From contig NZ_VEXQ01000001.1 in NCBI RefSeq assembly GCF_006376615.1, positions 62,001 to 126,000 on the forward strand: a stretch of 64,000 bases of DNA, written 5' to 3'. Below the pieces are notes generated by a model, which searched no databases, was not told where the DNA came from, and was given only the letters and a program-made list of their open reading frames with translations. This stretch comes from Buttiauxella sp. B2. GTDB lineage: Bacteria; Pseudomonadota; Gammaproteobacteria; Enterobacterales; Enterobacteriaceae. The position numbers and the translations under genes were made by a program. Positions 1 to 8,881 of this stretch are shown piece after piece. How positions within the stretch are numbered: the first letter of the stretch is position 1; each line of letters begins with the position of its first letter.

Positions 1-552
1 CAGTATTTCGTTCTTGCGCGTATAGCCTGGCAGGAACAACGAGAAGAAAACTAATACCGCCAGACAAGCGACCCCAGCCCAGAATTCAATCGTCAGCAAC
101 ATAATCACCGCACCGATGATTGAGGCCACCGAAGTAATCAACAGTGGCAGGTGCGTTTCAAAGAAGTCGACAAATTCACGTGACAATGTCACGCGGGCAG
201 CGATAGTGGAATGGTCATGGTTGTCTTTACGCTGTGCGAGAATAACCGGCACCGCAAGCCCGGCATAAATTATTGTGAAAGTTCGCGTATCCATGCTGCG
301 GCGTGCAGCGCCAATCGCCCACATAATAAAAACCACCAGCGCATACAGTAATGCATGCAACGGTTGCCCTTTTATAATGGCATTGATGGCGAAACCGGCC
401 ATTAACGGATAAAGCAGGTAAATGATGTTCTCAGCGACCACCAGCATCAGCGTAACAATCAGCTTTTTGTTATGGAGTTTTGCGAGTTTTTTTAAGGTAT
501 TTAATGCACCGCGCGATGGCGTAAGCCCGGCGGTGTGATGGGAAGTATGCAT
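1..552 (-). CDS. ABC transporter six-transmembrane domain protein (3' truncated by window edge)
   Basis: This open frame starts at an ATG at 552 and runs leftward out of the window, so only the first 184 residues are visible. They contain several hydrophobic segments (around residues 33-55, 63-85 and 140-175) separated by short charged stretches, as in the transmembrane domain of ABC exporters. No nucleotide-binding motifs are visible, and this family often lacks them or they lie off the edge. It is divergent from the TetR gene at 647, and two palindromes sit between the two starts, so it is the likely target of that regulator. The substrate is unknown. The family assignment is by general resemblance to six-TM ABC membrane proteins. 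Confidence 0.6.
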   Translation of the reverse strand, partial: MHTSHHTAGLTPSRGALNTLKKLAKLHNKKLIVTLMLVVAENIIYLLYPLMAGFAINAIIKGQPLHALLYALVVFIMWAIGAARRSMDTRTFTIIYAGLAVPVILAQRKDNHDHSTIAARVTLSREFVDFFETHLPLLITSVASIIGAVIMLLTIEFWAGVACLAVLVFFSLFLPGYTRKNEIL

Positions 553-574
553 GACTTTATATTCTTAGATTGTT

Positions 575-628
575 ATTCTTGAGCGGTTGCTCAAGAATGT
601 AAGAATTCTATTTGAGCGCTTGCTCAAA
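575..628. promoter_or_regulatory. Two TetR-type palindromic operators
   Basis: Two related palindromes lie between the divergent starts. The first, 575-598, has perfect 10-bp arms (ATTCTTGAGC and its complement) around GGTT. The second, 611-628, has perfect 7-bp arms (TTTGAGC) around GCTT. Both share the core TTGAGC-N4-GCTCAA. Such paired sites are typical operators of an autoregulated TetR repressor. They also argue that the TetR start is downstream, at 647. Confidence 0.7.
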
Positions 629-646
629 GTCAATGAAGGTACCGAG

Positions 647-1225
647 ATGAAAGAAAAAACGTCTGTTCTAAAAGAGAATATTCTTGATGCCGCAATCGTG
701 CTGTTCACCGAAAAAGGGGTGGAAAAAGTCACCACCCGCGAACTAACAGAACAAGTCGGGATTGCGCGTAGCCATATTTACCACTACTTCCCGGACTGGC
801 AAACGCTGTGTATTGAAGCGTTTTCACGTTTTATGTATGCCGAACTGGAAACCTTTACCCTTAAAACGCGCGCTTTGCCGCCCGAACAAGGGCTGGTTGT
901 TTTTGTGGAAGATTATTTACCCGATCGCGCCGATGCCGTTTGGGAGCTGTATGGCTCGCTGTGGCGTCTTGCGGTACATAACAAGGTTTACGCCGACCTT
1001 GCCTTAACGCTGACAGAAAAGTGGGATGCGTTGCTGGCGAGTATTATCGAAGCCGGTATTCAGAGTGGCGTTTTTCGTCAAACCGATGTTTTGCGTGTTA
1101 CCCGCCAACTTGGTGCCTTGCTGAACGGGTATTCGGATCAATTGATTATCGACAACGCGCCGCTCGCACGCGTTCAGGCTTTGGACGATATTAAGGGCTT
1201 TTTAAGCCAGGTTCTTCTGGCTTAA
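647..1225 (+). CDS. TetR/AcrR family transcriptional regulator
   Basis: A 192-residue protein with an N-terminal TetR helix-turn-helix at about residues 10-55 (core TTRELTEQVGIARSHIYHYF) and a ligand-binding C-terminal domain. The family acts as ligand-released repressor dimers. The ATG at 647 is chosen because the in-frame TTG at 587 lies inside the first operator palindrome. It is divergent from the six-TM ABC protein ending at 552, and two palindromes lie between them, so it probably represses that gene and itself. It converges on the sulfur-operon binding protein ending at 1237 with only 11 bp between stops. The ligand is unknown. Confidence 0.85.
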   Translation: MKEKTSVLKENILDAAIVLFTEKGVEKVTTRELTEQVGIARSHIYHYFPDWQTLCIEAFSRFMYAELETFTLKTRALPPEQGLVVFVEDYLPDRADAVWELYGSLWRLAVHNKVYADLALTLTEKWDALLASIIEAGIQSGVFRQTDVLRVTRQLGALLNGYSDQLIIDNAPLARVQALDDIKGFLSQVLLA

Positions 1226-1236
1226 AACAAGCAGTG

Positions 1237-2133
1237 CTACGGGTAAGTAATCCCGGGAAGATTAACCTCCGAGCTAGCCACTTCTTCGCCCTTTTCTCCC
1301 CAACGCACCAGAACTTGCTGATATTCGCCACGTTTAGCCGTGCCATCCAGCGCGGCTTGTAACGCATAAACCAGCCCGTTACCTTTTTTGGTGGTGGTAG
1401 CGACATACGCTTTCTTCGGACCAAGCCCAACCACACGCGTTTTACCCGTTAACGCTGCTTTATAGGCCGCAACACTTTGCGGGCCAAACATGGCATCCGC
1501 CCTTCCTGCCTGAATATAAAGATTGCCAGAGGCATCATCAGTCAGATAAATCGGCTGCGCCGGTTTTAGCCCTGCGCGTTCATTTTGCTCATTCCATCCC
1601 AACAAGATTTTCTCCTGATTGGTACCCGAACCTAAAATGATGCGCAATCCAGCGACATCTGCTGGATGAGTGATTTTTTGAATCGGACTGTCTGATTTCA
1701 CTGAAAACGCCAGTGAATCTACGCGATAAGTCGCAAAATCAAATTTCGTTTTACGCTCCTCGGTTACAGCAATATTCACCAACGCCACATCATATCTGCC
1801 AGAGCTAATCCCAAGTGGCCAGTCTTCCCAGGCTGTAGGCACCAGTTTAAGTTTCAAACCCAGGCTATCGGCCAGCAAACGAGCAATATCCGGATCGCTG
1901 CCGATCCTTGTGCGGTTATCACTCGCCAGCATGGCAAGCGGTGGCGAATTTAGCGCAGAAATTGCCACCGTCAGCGTGCCGGGTTCTACAAACTTATAAT
2001 CCGGTGGAATTTTGCTTATCGCTATCGGGTCTTTCACAGTATGAATCGGTTGCTCGTTAGCTTTAAGGTCAAGCGTTCCTTGGGCATAAAGAGTGGTACT
2101 AAACAGCATCAGCGCCAGTGGGACTAATTTCAT
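1237..2133 (-). CDS. Family 3 (amino-acid type) ABC substrate-binding protein, second copy
   Basis: A 298-residue periplasmic solute-binding protein with a cleavable signal peptide (about residues 1-17). The mature part has the type II binding-protein fold of polar amino-acid transporters, with landmarks WEDWPLGISSGRYDVALVN, the FDFATYR segment and GSGTNQEKILLGWN. It is a clear paralogue of the protein at 4374-5309 and shares long stretches with it. It is the last gene of the minus-strand sulfur operon, 9 bp after the ATPase. Two binding proteins sharing one permease and one ATPase suggests two related ligands, probably S-modified cysteine derivatives. The ligand is inferred from context only. 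Confidence 0.85.
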   Translation of the reverse strand: MKLVPLALMLFSTTLYAQGTLDLKANEQPIHTVKDPIAISKIPPDYKFVEPGTLTVAISALNSPPLAMLASDNRTRIGSDPDIARLLADSLGLKLKLVPTAWEDWPLGISSGRYDVALVNIAVTEERKTKFDFATYRVDSLAFSVKSDSPIQKITHPADVAGLRIILGSGTNQEKILLGWNEQNERAGLKPAQPIYLTDDASGNLYIQAGRADAMFGPQSVAAYKAALTGKTRVVGLGPKKAYVATTTKKGNGLVYALQAALDGTAKRGEYQQVLVRWGEKGEEVASSEVNLPGITYP

Positions 2134-2142
2134 ATCTGCTCC

Positions 2143-2922
2143 TTAAAGAACTTTTGATAAGAACTGACGCGTTCGGGAATGCTGCGGATGGTTAAGCACT
2201 TCGTCGCTGCTGCCTTGCTCAACAATTTTACCATCCACCATAAACACCACGTTATCCGCCACTTCACGGGCAAAACCGATTTCGTGCGTCACCACGACCA
2301 GCGTCGTGCCGGAACGGGCGAGTTTTTTAATCACATCCAGCACTTCGCCGACAAGTTCCGGGTCCAGTGCCGAGGTAGGTTCATCAAACAGCATCACTCG
2401 GGGGCGCAACGCCAGTGCGCGGGCAATGGCAATACGCTGCTGTTGCCCGCCGGAAAGATGTCGCGACCAGGCATCCGCTTTATTGCGCAGCCCCACCACA
2501 TCCAGCAATTGATAGGCCTGTTCAATGGCGTCTTTGCGATTAAGTTGTTTGTGTGCAATCGGCGCTTCTATCAGATTTTCCAGCACCGTGAGATGAGGGA
2601 ACAAATTAAAGTTCTGGAACACATAACCGACGTTCACGCGCTGACGCAGGATCTCTTTCTCTTTGAGCTCATACAGTTTGTCTCCCGCCAGACGATAGCC
2701 AATGTAATCGCCATCAATTTGTATAAAGCCTTCGTCTACACGTTCCAGATGATTGATGGCGCGCAGCAAAGTCGATTTACCCGAACCCGATGGCCCAAGG
2801 ATCACGGTTACCGAACCTGGCTCAAGCTCCAGAGAAATATTATCCAGTGCCTTATGGCGGCCAAAATATTTACTGACTCCGGTAATCGAAATATGGCCCG
2901 TCTGATTATGGGAGTGGTGCAT
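2143..2922 (-). CDS. Amino-acid type ABC transporter ATP-binding protein
   Basis: A 259-residue ATPase of the GlnQ/YxeO/TcyN type. Walker A (GPSGSGKST), the Q-loop, the ABC signature (LSGGQQQR) and Walker B (VMLFDEPTSALDP) are all present. The start at 2922 is fixed by an AGGAGG seven bases upstream and overlaps the permease 3' end by 17 bp. A longer in-frame extension without a ribosome site is rejected. It energises the permease at 2906-3844 for uptake of an organosulfur amino-acid derivative across the inner membrane. Confidence 0.92.
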   Translation of the reverse strand: MHHSHNQTGHISITGVSKYFGRHKALDNISLELEPGSVTVILGPSGSGKSTLLRAINHLERVDEGFIQIDGDYIGYRLAGDKLYELKEKEILRQRVNVGYVFQNFNLFPHLTVLENLIEAPIAHKQLNRKDAIEQAYQLLDVVGLRNKADAWSRHLSGGQQQRIAIARALALRPRVMLFDEPTSALDPELVGEVLDVIKKLARSGTTLVVVTHEIGFAREVADNVVFMVDGKIVEQGSSDEVLNHPQHSRTRQFLSKVL

Positions 2923-3844
2923 GAGCAACCTCCTGGGTTGGCAGCACGGGTTGGCGTGATGTATTACGTACCGGGCTTTGTTGATTAATGGCGGAGCGGC
3001 GTTCGCTGCGGGCGAGCCAGCGCTCAACCAGATGTTGAATCAGTGACAGCACGCTGGTGATAACCAGATACCAGACGGCACCTACCATCAGTAACGGAAT
3101 AACTTCCTGGGTGCGGTTATAGATCATCTGAATGGTGTAGAAAAGTTCAGGCATCGCCAGCACATAAACCATCGCCGTGCCTTTCGCCAGGCTGATAATT
3201 TCATTGAAACCTGCGGGTAAAATAGTGCGTAACGCCTGCGGCAGAATAATGCGCAGTGTCCGTCGCCATGCCGGTAATCCTAATGCCGCGGCCGCCTCAT
3301 ATTGCCCGTGGTCAACACCCAAAAATCCACCACGAATAATTTCTGCGGTATAGGCGCTTTGTACCAACGTCAGCCCAACAACAGCGGTAGAAAACTGCCC
3401 AAGCACGTTGATGGTCTGGTAACTGCCCCACTGAATCTGGGTAAACGGAATGCCGATTGATAGCGTGTCGTACAGATAAGAGAAGTTATATAAAATGATC
3501 AGCACCACAATCAGCGGTAGCGAACGAAATAGCCAGATGTAACCCCAGGCCAGGCTGTTTAGCAGCCACGAAGATGAAAGTCGCGCCAACGCCAGTAAAC
3601 CGCCAATCACCACACTTAATGCCGTACCAATCAGCGTTAGCAGTAATGTTTGCGCCAGTCCTTCCAGAATCACCGGGTCAAAGAACCAGCGTGCAAACAC
3701 GCTCCATTCCCAACGCGGGTTAAAGGCAACCGACTGGACAACAATCCCCAGCACAAACAGTGCGATGACTGCCCCCAACGTTCGCAGCGGGTAACGCGCT
3801 GGAACAACTTTAATGGTGGATGGTCTGTTTGAAGATCTCGTCAT
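2906..3844 (-). CDS. Amino-acid type ABC transporter permease
   Basis: A 312-residue inner-membrane permease of the HisMQ/GlnP family. It has an N-terminal transmembrane helix, the LLTLIGTALSVVIGGLLA segment typical of these permeases, and the EAA loop (QYEAAAALGLPAWRRTLRIILP) that contacts the ATPase. It is about 80 residues longer than the minimal family members because of a basic N-terminal tail and a proline-rich C-terminus. GAGGA precedes the start. It lies between the GNAT gene and the ATPase in the operon and is the only permease for two binding proteins, so it probably forms a homodimer. Confidence 0.9.
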   Translation of the reverse strand: MTRSSNRPSTIKVVPARYPLRTLGAVIALFVLGIVVQSVAFNPRWEWSVFARWFFDPVILEGLAQTLLLTLIGTALSVVIGGLLALARLSSSWLLNSLAWGYIWLFRSLPLIVVLIILYNFSYLYDTLSIGIPFTQIQWGSYQTINVLGQFSTAVVGLTLVQSAYTAEIIRGGFLGVDHGQYEAAAALGLPAWRRTLRIILPQALRTILPAGFNEIISLAKGTAMVYVLAMPELFYTIQMIYNRTQEVIPLLMVGAVWYLVITSVLSLIQHLVERWLARSERRSAINQQSPVRNTSRQPVLPTQEVAHAPLP

Positions 3845-3853
3845 AATGATTCC

Positions 3854-4363
3854 TCAGGCCGTTTTGCTCAGGTGAATCGGTGCCAGCGCTTTGGTGAAAC
3901 GCAAGCGCCCATCAAAAGGAGCCACGCCGTACTCTTCGGGATTGCGGTGTACATCGAATTGCGGCTGATAGCCGAGGCTTAAATACAGCTTTACCGCTTC
4001 TGGCTGGCGAAAACCGGTGGTCAGGTAAACGTGGCGATAACCGGCAAACTGCGCCCTGCTTTCAAGTTCACGCACCATGCGCTGAGCAAGCCCTTGCTGG
4101 CGCAATGTGGGATGTGTCCAGATACGTTTTAACTCGGCGGTATGCTCATCAAAGGGCTTATACGCGCCGATGGCAATAATTTCGCCGTCACGTTCCAGAA
4201 CAATGAATAGCCCCTGTGGCGCCAGATACCATTCGGTTAATTCCACTTCGGTATCACGTGAAAAGTAGTCCCCGTAACGGGCTTCATATTCACCAAACAG
4301 CCCGCTAACAATCGGCTGGAGTTCCGGCGCTTGCGGTGAGACATCACGAAATTGTTCACTCAT
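3854..4363 (-). CDS. GNAT N-acetyltransferase (YxeL/SnaB-like role)
   Basis: A 169-residue acetyltransferase of the GNAT fold. The acetyl-CoA pyrophosphate-binding motif is LRQQGLAQRMV (about residues 95-105), followed by the GYRHVYLTTG and YLSLGYQP segments of the fold. AAGGAG upstream fixes the start at 4363, 10 bp after the preceding binding-protein stop. In Bacillus subtilis the equivalent gene sits in operons that also encode an ABC transporter, a flavin monooxygenase and an M20 deacetylase (yxe and ytm operons). There it N-acetylates S-substituted cysteines before oxidative cleavage. The same role is inferred here from gene content. Confidence 0.85.
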   Translation of the reverse strand: MSEQFRDVSPQAPELQPIVSGLFGEYEARYGDYFSRDTEVELTEWYLAPQGLFIVLERDGEIIAIGAYKPFDEHTAELKRIWTHPTLRQQGLAQRMVRELESRAQFAGYRHVYLTTGFRQPEAVKLYLSLGYQPQFDVHRNPEEYGVAPFDGRLRFTKALAPIHLSKTA

Positions 4364-4373
4364 GGTCTGCTCC

Positions 4374-5309
4374 TTAGTCGCCAAGACCGGCTGGGTTAAT
4401 TTCAGATGCCGGGATTTGTTCAACACTTTCCCCCCAGCGGCTCAGCACTTTGTTGTAATCACCGTTTTTGATGACGCCATTGAGTGCAATTTGCACGGGC
4501 TCGGCCAGGCCACTTCCTTTTTTGAGTGTGACCGCGATGTGAGCCGCCTTCGGCCAGCCACCATCAACAACACCCACTAGCTGCGTTTTCTGCGTGAGTG
4601 CCGCTTTCCAGGCGCCAGTCACGTTCGGGCCAAAGAAGGCATCGGCGCGACCCGACTGCAATGCGAGGGTTTGAGCTGCATCGTCTTTGGTATAAACCGG
4701 CGTGAACGTTTTAAGCCCTTTCTTTAGGTTCTCAGCATTCCACGCCAGCAGGATAGATTCCTGGTTGGTCCCTGAGCCGACAATAATGCGCAGCCCGGCG
4801 ATATCGTCGGCTTTCTCAATTTTCTTAATTGGGCTGTTCGACTTCACATAGAAACCCAGCGAGTCCTTACGGTAGGTCGCAAAGTCGAATTTCTGTTTGC
4901 GATCTTTGGTGACGGTAATATTGCTGATCGCGGCATCATATTTTCCCGAGGTCACACCGAGTGGCCAATCTTCCCATGAGGTAGGCACCACGTTCAGCTC
5001 AAGCCCTAAGCTATCGGCGACCAGGCGCGCAATATCCACCTCACTCCCCAGCAGCGTTTTATTATCTTCGGCAAATACGGTTAACGGTGGCGAATTGAGT
5101 GCTGCCACTGCCACAGTGAATTTACCGGGTACAGCAAAACGATAATCTTTTGGCAGTTGCGCCACTGCCTGCGGGTTTAGCGCCGTGTTAACCGGAGCTT
5201 TGTTGGCTTCGAGACTCACTCCCGTACCATTAATGGTGACGCTTTGTGCCCAGGTTGCCGTTGATGAAAATGCCAGAGCGATTGCAAGGATTAGCGATGA
5301 TTTATGCAT
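4374..5309 (-). CDS. Family 3 (amino-acid type) ABC substrate-binding protein, first copy
   Basis: A 311-residue periplasmic binding protein with a signal peptide ending near residue 21 (ATWAQ). Shared landmarks with the copy at 1237-2133 are LNSPPL, SWEDWPLGVTSGKYDAAISN, FDFATYRKDSLGF and GLRIIVGSGTNQE. It follows the monooxygenase gene after a 90-bp gap that contains a perfect inverted repeat (5340-5391). That structure may lower or stabilise expression of this downstream half of the operon. It is the transporter's primary capture protein, and its ligand is probably an S-substituted cysteine or a related compound. Confidence 0.87.
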   Translation of the reverse strand: MHKSSLILAIALAFSSTATWAQSVTINGTGVSLEANKAPVNTALNPQAVAQLPKDYRFAVPGKFTVAVAALNSPPLTVFAEDNKTLLGSEVDIARLVADSLGLELNVVPTSWEDWPLGVTSGKYDAAISNITVTKDRKQKFDFATYRKDSLGFYVKSNSPIKKIEKADDIAGLRIIVGSGTNQESILLAWNAENLKKGLKTFTPVYTKDDAAQTLALQSGRADAFFGPNVTGAWKAALTQKTQLVGVVDGGWPKAAHIAVTLKKGSGLAEPVQIALNGVIKNGDYNKVLSRWGESVEQIPASEINPAGLGD

Positions 5310-5339
5310 AGTGTGTCTCTTTTAATGGGTTTTAATGTC

Positions 5340-5391
5340 GGATGTCGCTAACGCTAATCCGACCTACGGAAACCGGTGGTTAGCGACATCC
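5340..5391. repeat. Perfect 13-bp inverted repeat, REP-like, inside the sulfur operon
   Basis: Arms GGATGTCGCTAAC (5340-5352) and GTTAGCGACATCC (5379-5391) are exact complements. The loop contains CTAATCCGACCTACGG, reminiscent of enterobacterial REP/BIME sequences. It sits between the monooxygenase stop and the downstream binding protein, so on the minus transcript it would form an intercistronic stem-loop. A run of T follows on the plus strand. Confidence 0.7.
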
Positions 5392-5399
5392 ACCCTTTT

Positions 5400-6710
5400 T
5401 TACGAAAATTGATTGATCGGGTTGGCGAGCCCAAGGCTTTCACGCAGCGTGGTGCCGGGATATTCCTTGCGAAACAACCCGCGTGCTTGCAGTACCGGAA
5501 CCACTTCATCGACAAAACGTGGGAAGGTATCTGGCGTGCCGCCCTGAATAATGAAACCGTCTGCGGCATGGCTCTCGAACCATTGTTGCAGCCCATCAGC
5601 GACTTGTTGCGCGGTGCCAGCAAAACGTGGGCGCGGCGATGCGGCTTCCAGCGCTACCTGACGTAAAGTCAGCTTGCGTTCGCGGGCATTACGTTTAATT
5701 TCATCGGTGGTGCTGCGGAAGCTGTTCTGCCCCAGGTCTCCGATATCCGGGAATGGTGCATCCAACGGATACTGTCTGAAGTCGTGGTGCTCAAAATAAC
5801 GACCCAGGTAATTAAGAGCATCGTTTATGGATACCAGTGCTGCCGTAGTTTGATATTGGTTTTCTACGTCATCAGCATCTTTGCCGACAATGACGCTGAC
5901 GCCCTGGAATATCAGCAACTCATCAGCCTTGCGGTCATGGCTTTCCAACTGGCTTTTAACATCGCGATAAAAATGCTGCGCTTCTTCAATGAATTCATGA
6001 TGGGTGAAAATGGCATCCGCATGGCGGGCCGCTATTTTTTTGCCATCGTCGGAAGCACCTGCCTGAAATATAATTGGTCGACCTTGTGGTGTGCGGGAAA
6101 TATTCAGTGGGCCAGCCACCTGGAAGAAGTCGCCGCGATGATCCAGTGTGTTCAATTTATTCGGGTCAAAGAATTGCCCACTTTCTTTATCGCGAATAAA
6201 AGCGTCTTCTTCCCAGGAGTCCCACAACCCTTTCACCACATCAAGATATTCATCGGCAATGCGATAACGCAGCGCATGCTCAGGGTGTTTTTCACGCGAG
6301 AAGTTCTTAGCTGAACCTTCCAGCGGTGATGTCACCACATTCCAGCCCGCACGGCCTTTGCTTAAATGATCAAGACTCGCGAACTGGCGCGCTACGGTGA
6401 AGGGTTCGCTGTAAGAAGTAGACAACGTGCCAACTAAACCTAAATGCGTGGTGACGCTGGCTAATGCTGACAGCACTGTTAGCGGTTCAAATCTATTTAA
6501 AAAATGAGGGATGGATTTATCGTTAATATATAATCCGTCTGCGACGAATAAAAAATCCAGCTTCCCCTGCTCGGCTTTTAATGCCGTATCTTTTACAAAT
6601 TCAAAATTAATACTGGCATCGGGAATAGCCGCTGGGTGACGCCACGCCGACATGTTTCCTGAAGCACCATGCAGTATTGTGCCAAGGCGCAATTGTCGAT
6701 TATTAGACAT
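5400..6710 (-). CDS. FMN-dependent monooxygenase, NtaA/SnaA/DszA (YxeK) family
   Basis: A 436-residue luciferase-fold monooxygenase of the NtaA/SnaA/SoxA group (family members are about 430-460 residues). The beginning ([11 protein letters not shown]), the [20 protein letters not shown] segment, [19 protein letters not shown] and the C-terminal [22 protein letters not shown] are all family features. These enzymes use FMNH2 supplied by a separate reductase to oxidise organosulfur or amino compounds. In the related Bacillus yxe pathway the enzyme oxidatively releases N-acetylcysteine from N-acetyl-S-(2-succino)cysteine. No flavin reductase gene is in this operon. The actual substrate is unproven. 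Confidence 0.9.
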   Translation of the reverse strand: MSNNRQLRLGTILHGASGNMSAWRHPAAIPDASINFEFVKDTALKAEQGKLDFLFVADGLYINDKSIPHFLNRFEPLTVLSALASVTTHLGLVGTLSTSYSEPFTVARQFASLDHLSKGRAGWNVVTSPLEGSAKNFSREKHPEHALRYRIADEYLDVVKGLWDSWEEDAFIRDKESGQFFDPNKLNTLDHRGDFFQVAGPLNISRTPQGRPIIFQAGASDDGKKIAARHADAIFTHHEFIEEAQHFYRDVKSQLESHDRKADELLIFQGVSVIVGKDADDVENQYQTTAALVSINDALNYLGRYFEHHDFRQYPLDAPFPDIGDLGQNSFRSTTDEIKRNARERKLTLRQVALEAASPRPRFAGTAQQVADGLQQWFESHAADGFIIQGGTPDTFPRFVDEVVPVLQARGLFRKEYPGTTLRESLGLANPINQFS

Positions 6711-6726
6711 AGTTAACTCCGAATTA

Positions 6727-7848
6727 TTAATTTACCCGTAGCGCCTGTTCAGCAAGCGTTGCGAAATATCTCGCGGCATCTTCAATTAATGCTTCATCCG
6801 GATTAAAGGCCGAATGATGCAAACCATATTCACTTGCGCTGCCAATGCTGACAAACGCACCGGGAATGGTTTGTAAGTAAACGGCGAAGTCTTCACCGCC
6901 CATATGTAATTTGGAAGTTTGTGTCTTATAACCCACGTCTTGTGCAACCCGGGTCGCAAACGCTGCCCATTTATCATCATTGATTAACGTGACTGGCCCG
7001 TTAAACCACTCCACGTCAATCTGCGCACCAAACGCACTGGAAAAACCGGAGGCTATTTCGTTGACGCGCTTTTCGACCTGCCGCTGAATGTCGGCGCGAT
7101 GGGTGCGTACGGTTCCTTCAAGCTCAACGCTTTCAGGCAATACATTCCAGGTATTTCCACCTTGAATACGCGTTACGCTAACAATCACCGAATCCAGCGT
7201 GTCGATATTGCGACTGGCAATGGTCTGCAATGCCACCACTAACTGGCTGGCAAGAACAATGGCATCGTTGCCCTCATGTGGGCGTGCGGCATGCGCGCCT
7301 TTGCCTTTCACCCGTAAAACGAAGCGATCGACGTTGGCATAAAACGCGCCACCACGCGTGGCGAAAGTGCCAACCGGCAAACCGGGTTCGTTATGCATCC
7401 CGAAAATGGCAGACACGTTTTCTAGCGATCCGGCTTTTATCAACGCCTTTGCCCCTGTGAAGTTTTCTTCCGCAGGCTGAAACAACAAACGAACACGGCC
7501 TGTTAATTGAGCTTCACGTTGTTTGAGTAACAAGGCGGCTCCCAGAATCACGCTGCTGTGAACATCATGCCCACAGGCATGCATTACGCCCTCATTTTGC
7601 GAACTAAACGGCACACCGCTCGTTTCCTGAATGGGCAGTGCGTCAATATCAGCTCGCAGCGCAATCACTTTTTCGCCGTGTCCCACTTCTGCCACCACAC
7701 CGGTTGCGAGTGAATACGGTAACAAACGTAAACCTGCTGATTCCAGCCAGTGGCGGATCCTGGCCGTCGTTGCCACTTCCTGACCAGATAGCTCCGGGTA
7801 TTGGTGTAACTCGCGTCGCCAGTTAACAAGCTGTTGTGCGAATGTCAT
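6727..7848 (-). CDS. M20 family amidohydrolase/deacetylase (YxeP/SndA-like role)
   Basis: A 373-residue metallohydrolase of peptidase family M20D. Metal-binding and catalytic features are [24 protein letters not shown] and the later GGEDFAVY. The lid domain follows [15 protein letters not shown] residues ([14 protein letters not shown]). AGGGGA upstream supports the ATG at 7848 rather than an in-frame ATG 36 bp earlier that overlaps the previous gene. In the proposed pathway it removes the acetyl group after the monooxygenase step and releases the free amino acid (cysteine). It lies 17 bp upstream of the monooxygenase and 10 bp after the MsnO8 gene. Confidence 0.9.
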   Translation of the reverse strand: MTFAQQLVNWRRELHQYPELSGQEVATTARIRHWLESAGLRLLPYSLATGVVAEVGHGEKVIALRADIDALPIQETSGVPFSSQNEGVMHACGHDVHSSVILGAALLLKQREAQLTGRVRLLFQPAEENFTGAKALIKAGSLENVSAIFGMHNEPGLPVGTFATRGGAFYANVDRFVLRVKGKGAHAARPHEGNDAIVLASQLVVALQTIASRNIDTLDSVIVSVTRIQGGNTWNVLPESVELEGTVRTHRADIQRQVEKRVNEIASGFSSAFGAQIDVEWFNGPVTLINDDKWAAFATRVAQDVGYKTQTSKLHMGGEDFAVYLQTIPGAFVSIGSASEYGLHHSAFNPDEALIEDAARYFATLAEQALRVN

Positions 7849-7858
7849 CAGCGTCCCC

Positions 7859-8881
7859 TTACCATGCTTCATGTTCAGCGGCAAAATCAGAGACAGATTT
7901 CACGGGTTGAACGCCTGCCAACAAACGCAGCGACTGAAAACGTGCAGTGGGATCGGCAATGGGAGTGTCGATAATGAATTCATCAATGCCAAATTCCTGG
8001 CTCAACGCCGCAAGCCCGGCACGCACAGTTTCGGCGGTTCCTTTCAGTAATAAAGGTTCACGGCGTGCGATTTTTTTGATGGCGCTACCGGCCTGGCGAG
8101 CAAATGCCTGCGCCTGTTCTTCACTGACGACACTCACGCGCTGTGCGTTTTCCAGTTCAACACTCCAGATTTGAATCAGGCTTGCCAGTTCATCGGCTTT
8201 TTGCGCGTCTGTCGCGACAATAACCTGCACCGCCACCAGCGTGTCGCGCTGGCTTTTATTGCGCCAGCCGTTGAGCACTTCGTGCATTAAGGTTTTGTCG
8301 CCATTTAAGTGCGCGGCATAAACAAAGTCCCAGTTCAGATTTGCGGCCAGTGCCGCACTTTCAAGGCTTGCGCCCAGCAGGAAACGACTGGCACTTTGGG
8401 CTGGAACCGGTGTCGCGCGTAAGATTTCCTCTGCGTCTTTGCCTGCGGGCAAAGAAAGCCAGTTATCAAGTTGGGTGAGCTTTTCGGCAAACGTCTCTTT
8501 ATCTTGCACACCGCGTTGCAACGCCTGCGTAGAAAGCGGCAATCCACCAGGTGCTTTTCCCACGCCCAGATCAATTCGCCCAGGTGCCAGGCTTGCCAGC
8601 AGATTGAAATTTTCGGCCACTTTATACGGGCTGTAATGTTGCAGCATCACCCCGCCGGAACCGACACGAATACGTTGTGTCTGCCCTGCCACCCACGCAA
8701 TAAGCAACTCGGGTGATGGGCTCGCCAACTGTGAGGTGTTGTGATGCTCGGCAATCCAGAAGCGGTGATAGCCCCACTCCTCAGCAAGTTGCGCAAGACG
8801 AAGCGTATGTTTTAGAGCGTCGCCTGGGGTGTCATCCTTAGCGACTGGGCTTTTATCCAACAGGCTGATTCGATAAGACAT
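7859..8881 (-). CDS. LLM-class flavin-dependent oxidoreductase, MsnO8 family
   Basis: A 340-residue luciferase-like protein, the first gene of the sulfur operon. The N-terminal segment EEWGYHRFWIAEHHNT and the VGSGGVMLQHYSPYKVAE motif are typical of the bacterial luciferase-like MsnO8/YhbW-type group, and DLGVGKAPGG follows. It differs from the second monooxygenase (5400-6710) in family and length, so the operon has two distinct flavin monooxygenases that may act on different S-substituted substrates. The start at 8881 has only a weak ribosome site. The operon promoter must lie in 8882-9194. Confidence 0.87.
   Translation of the reverse strand: MSYRISLLDKSPVAKDDTPGDALKHTLRLAQLAEEWGYHRFWIAEHHNTSQLASPSPELLIAWVAGQTQRIRVGSGGVMLQHYSPYKVAENFNLLASLAPGRIDLGVGKAPGGLPLSTQALQRGVQDKETFAEKLTQLDNWLSLPAGKDAEEILRATPVPAQSASRFLLGASLESAALAANLNWDFVYAAHLNGDKTLMHEVLNGWRNKSQRDTLVAVQVIVATDAQKADELASLIQIWSVELENAQRVSVVSEEQAQAFARQAGSAIKKIARREPLLLKGTAETVRAGLAALSQEFGIDEFIIDTPIADPTARFQSLRLLAGVQPVKSVSDFAAEHEAW

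Noticed and set aside
587..646. Upstream TTG start that would extend the TetR protein by 20 residues
   Set aside because: The TTG lies inside the first operator palindrome and the true TetR domain begins after the ATG at 647.
2179..2988. Plus-strand open frame of 269 codons
   Set aside because: Antisense to the ABC ATPase, with no family resemblance and no ribosome site; the ATPase has all its motifs.
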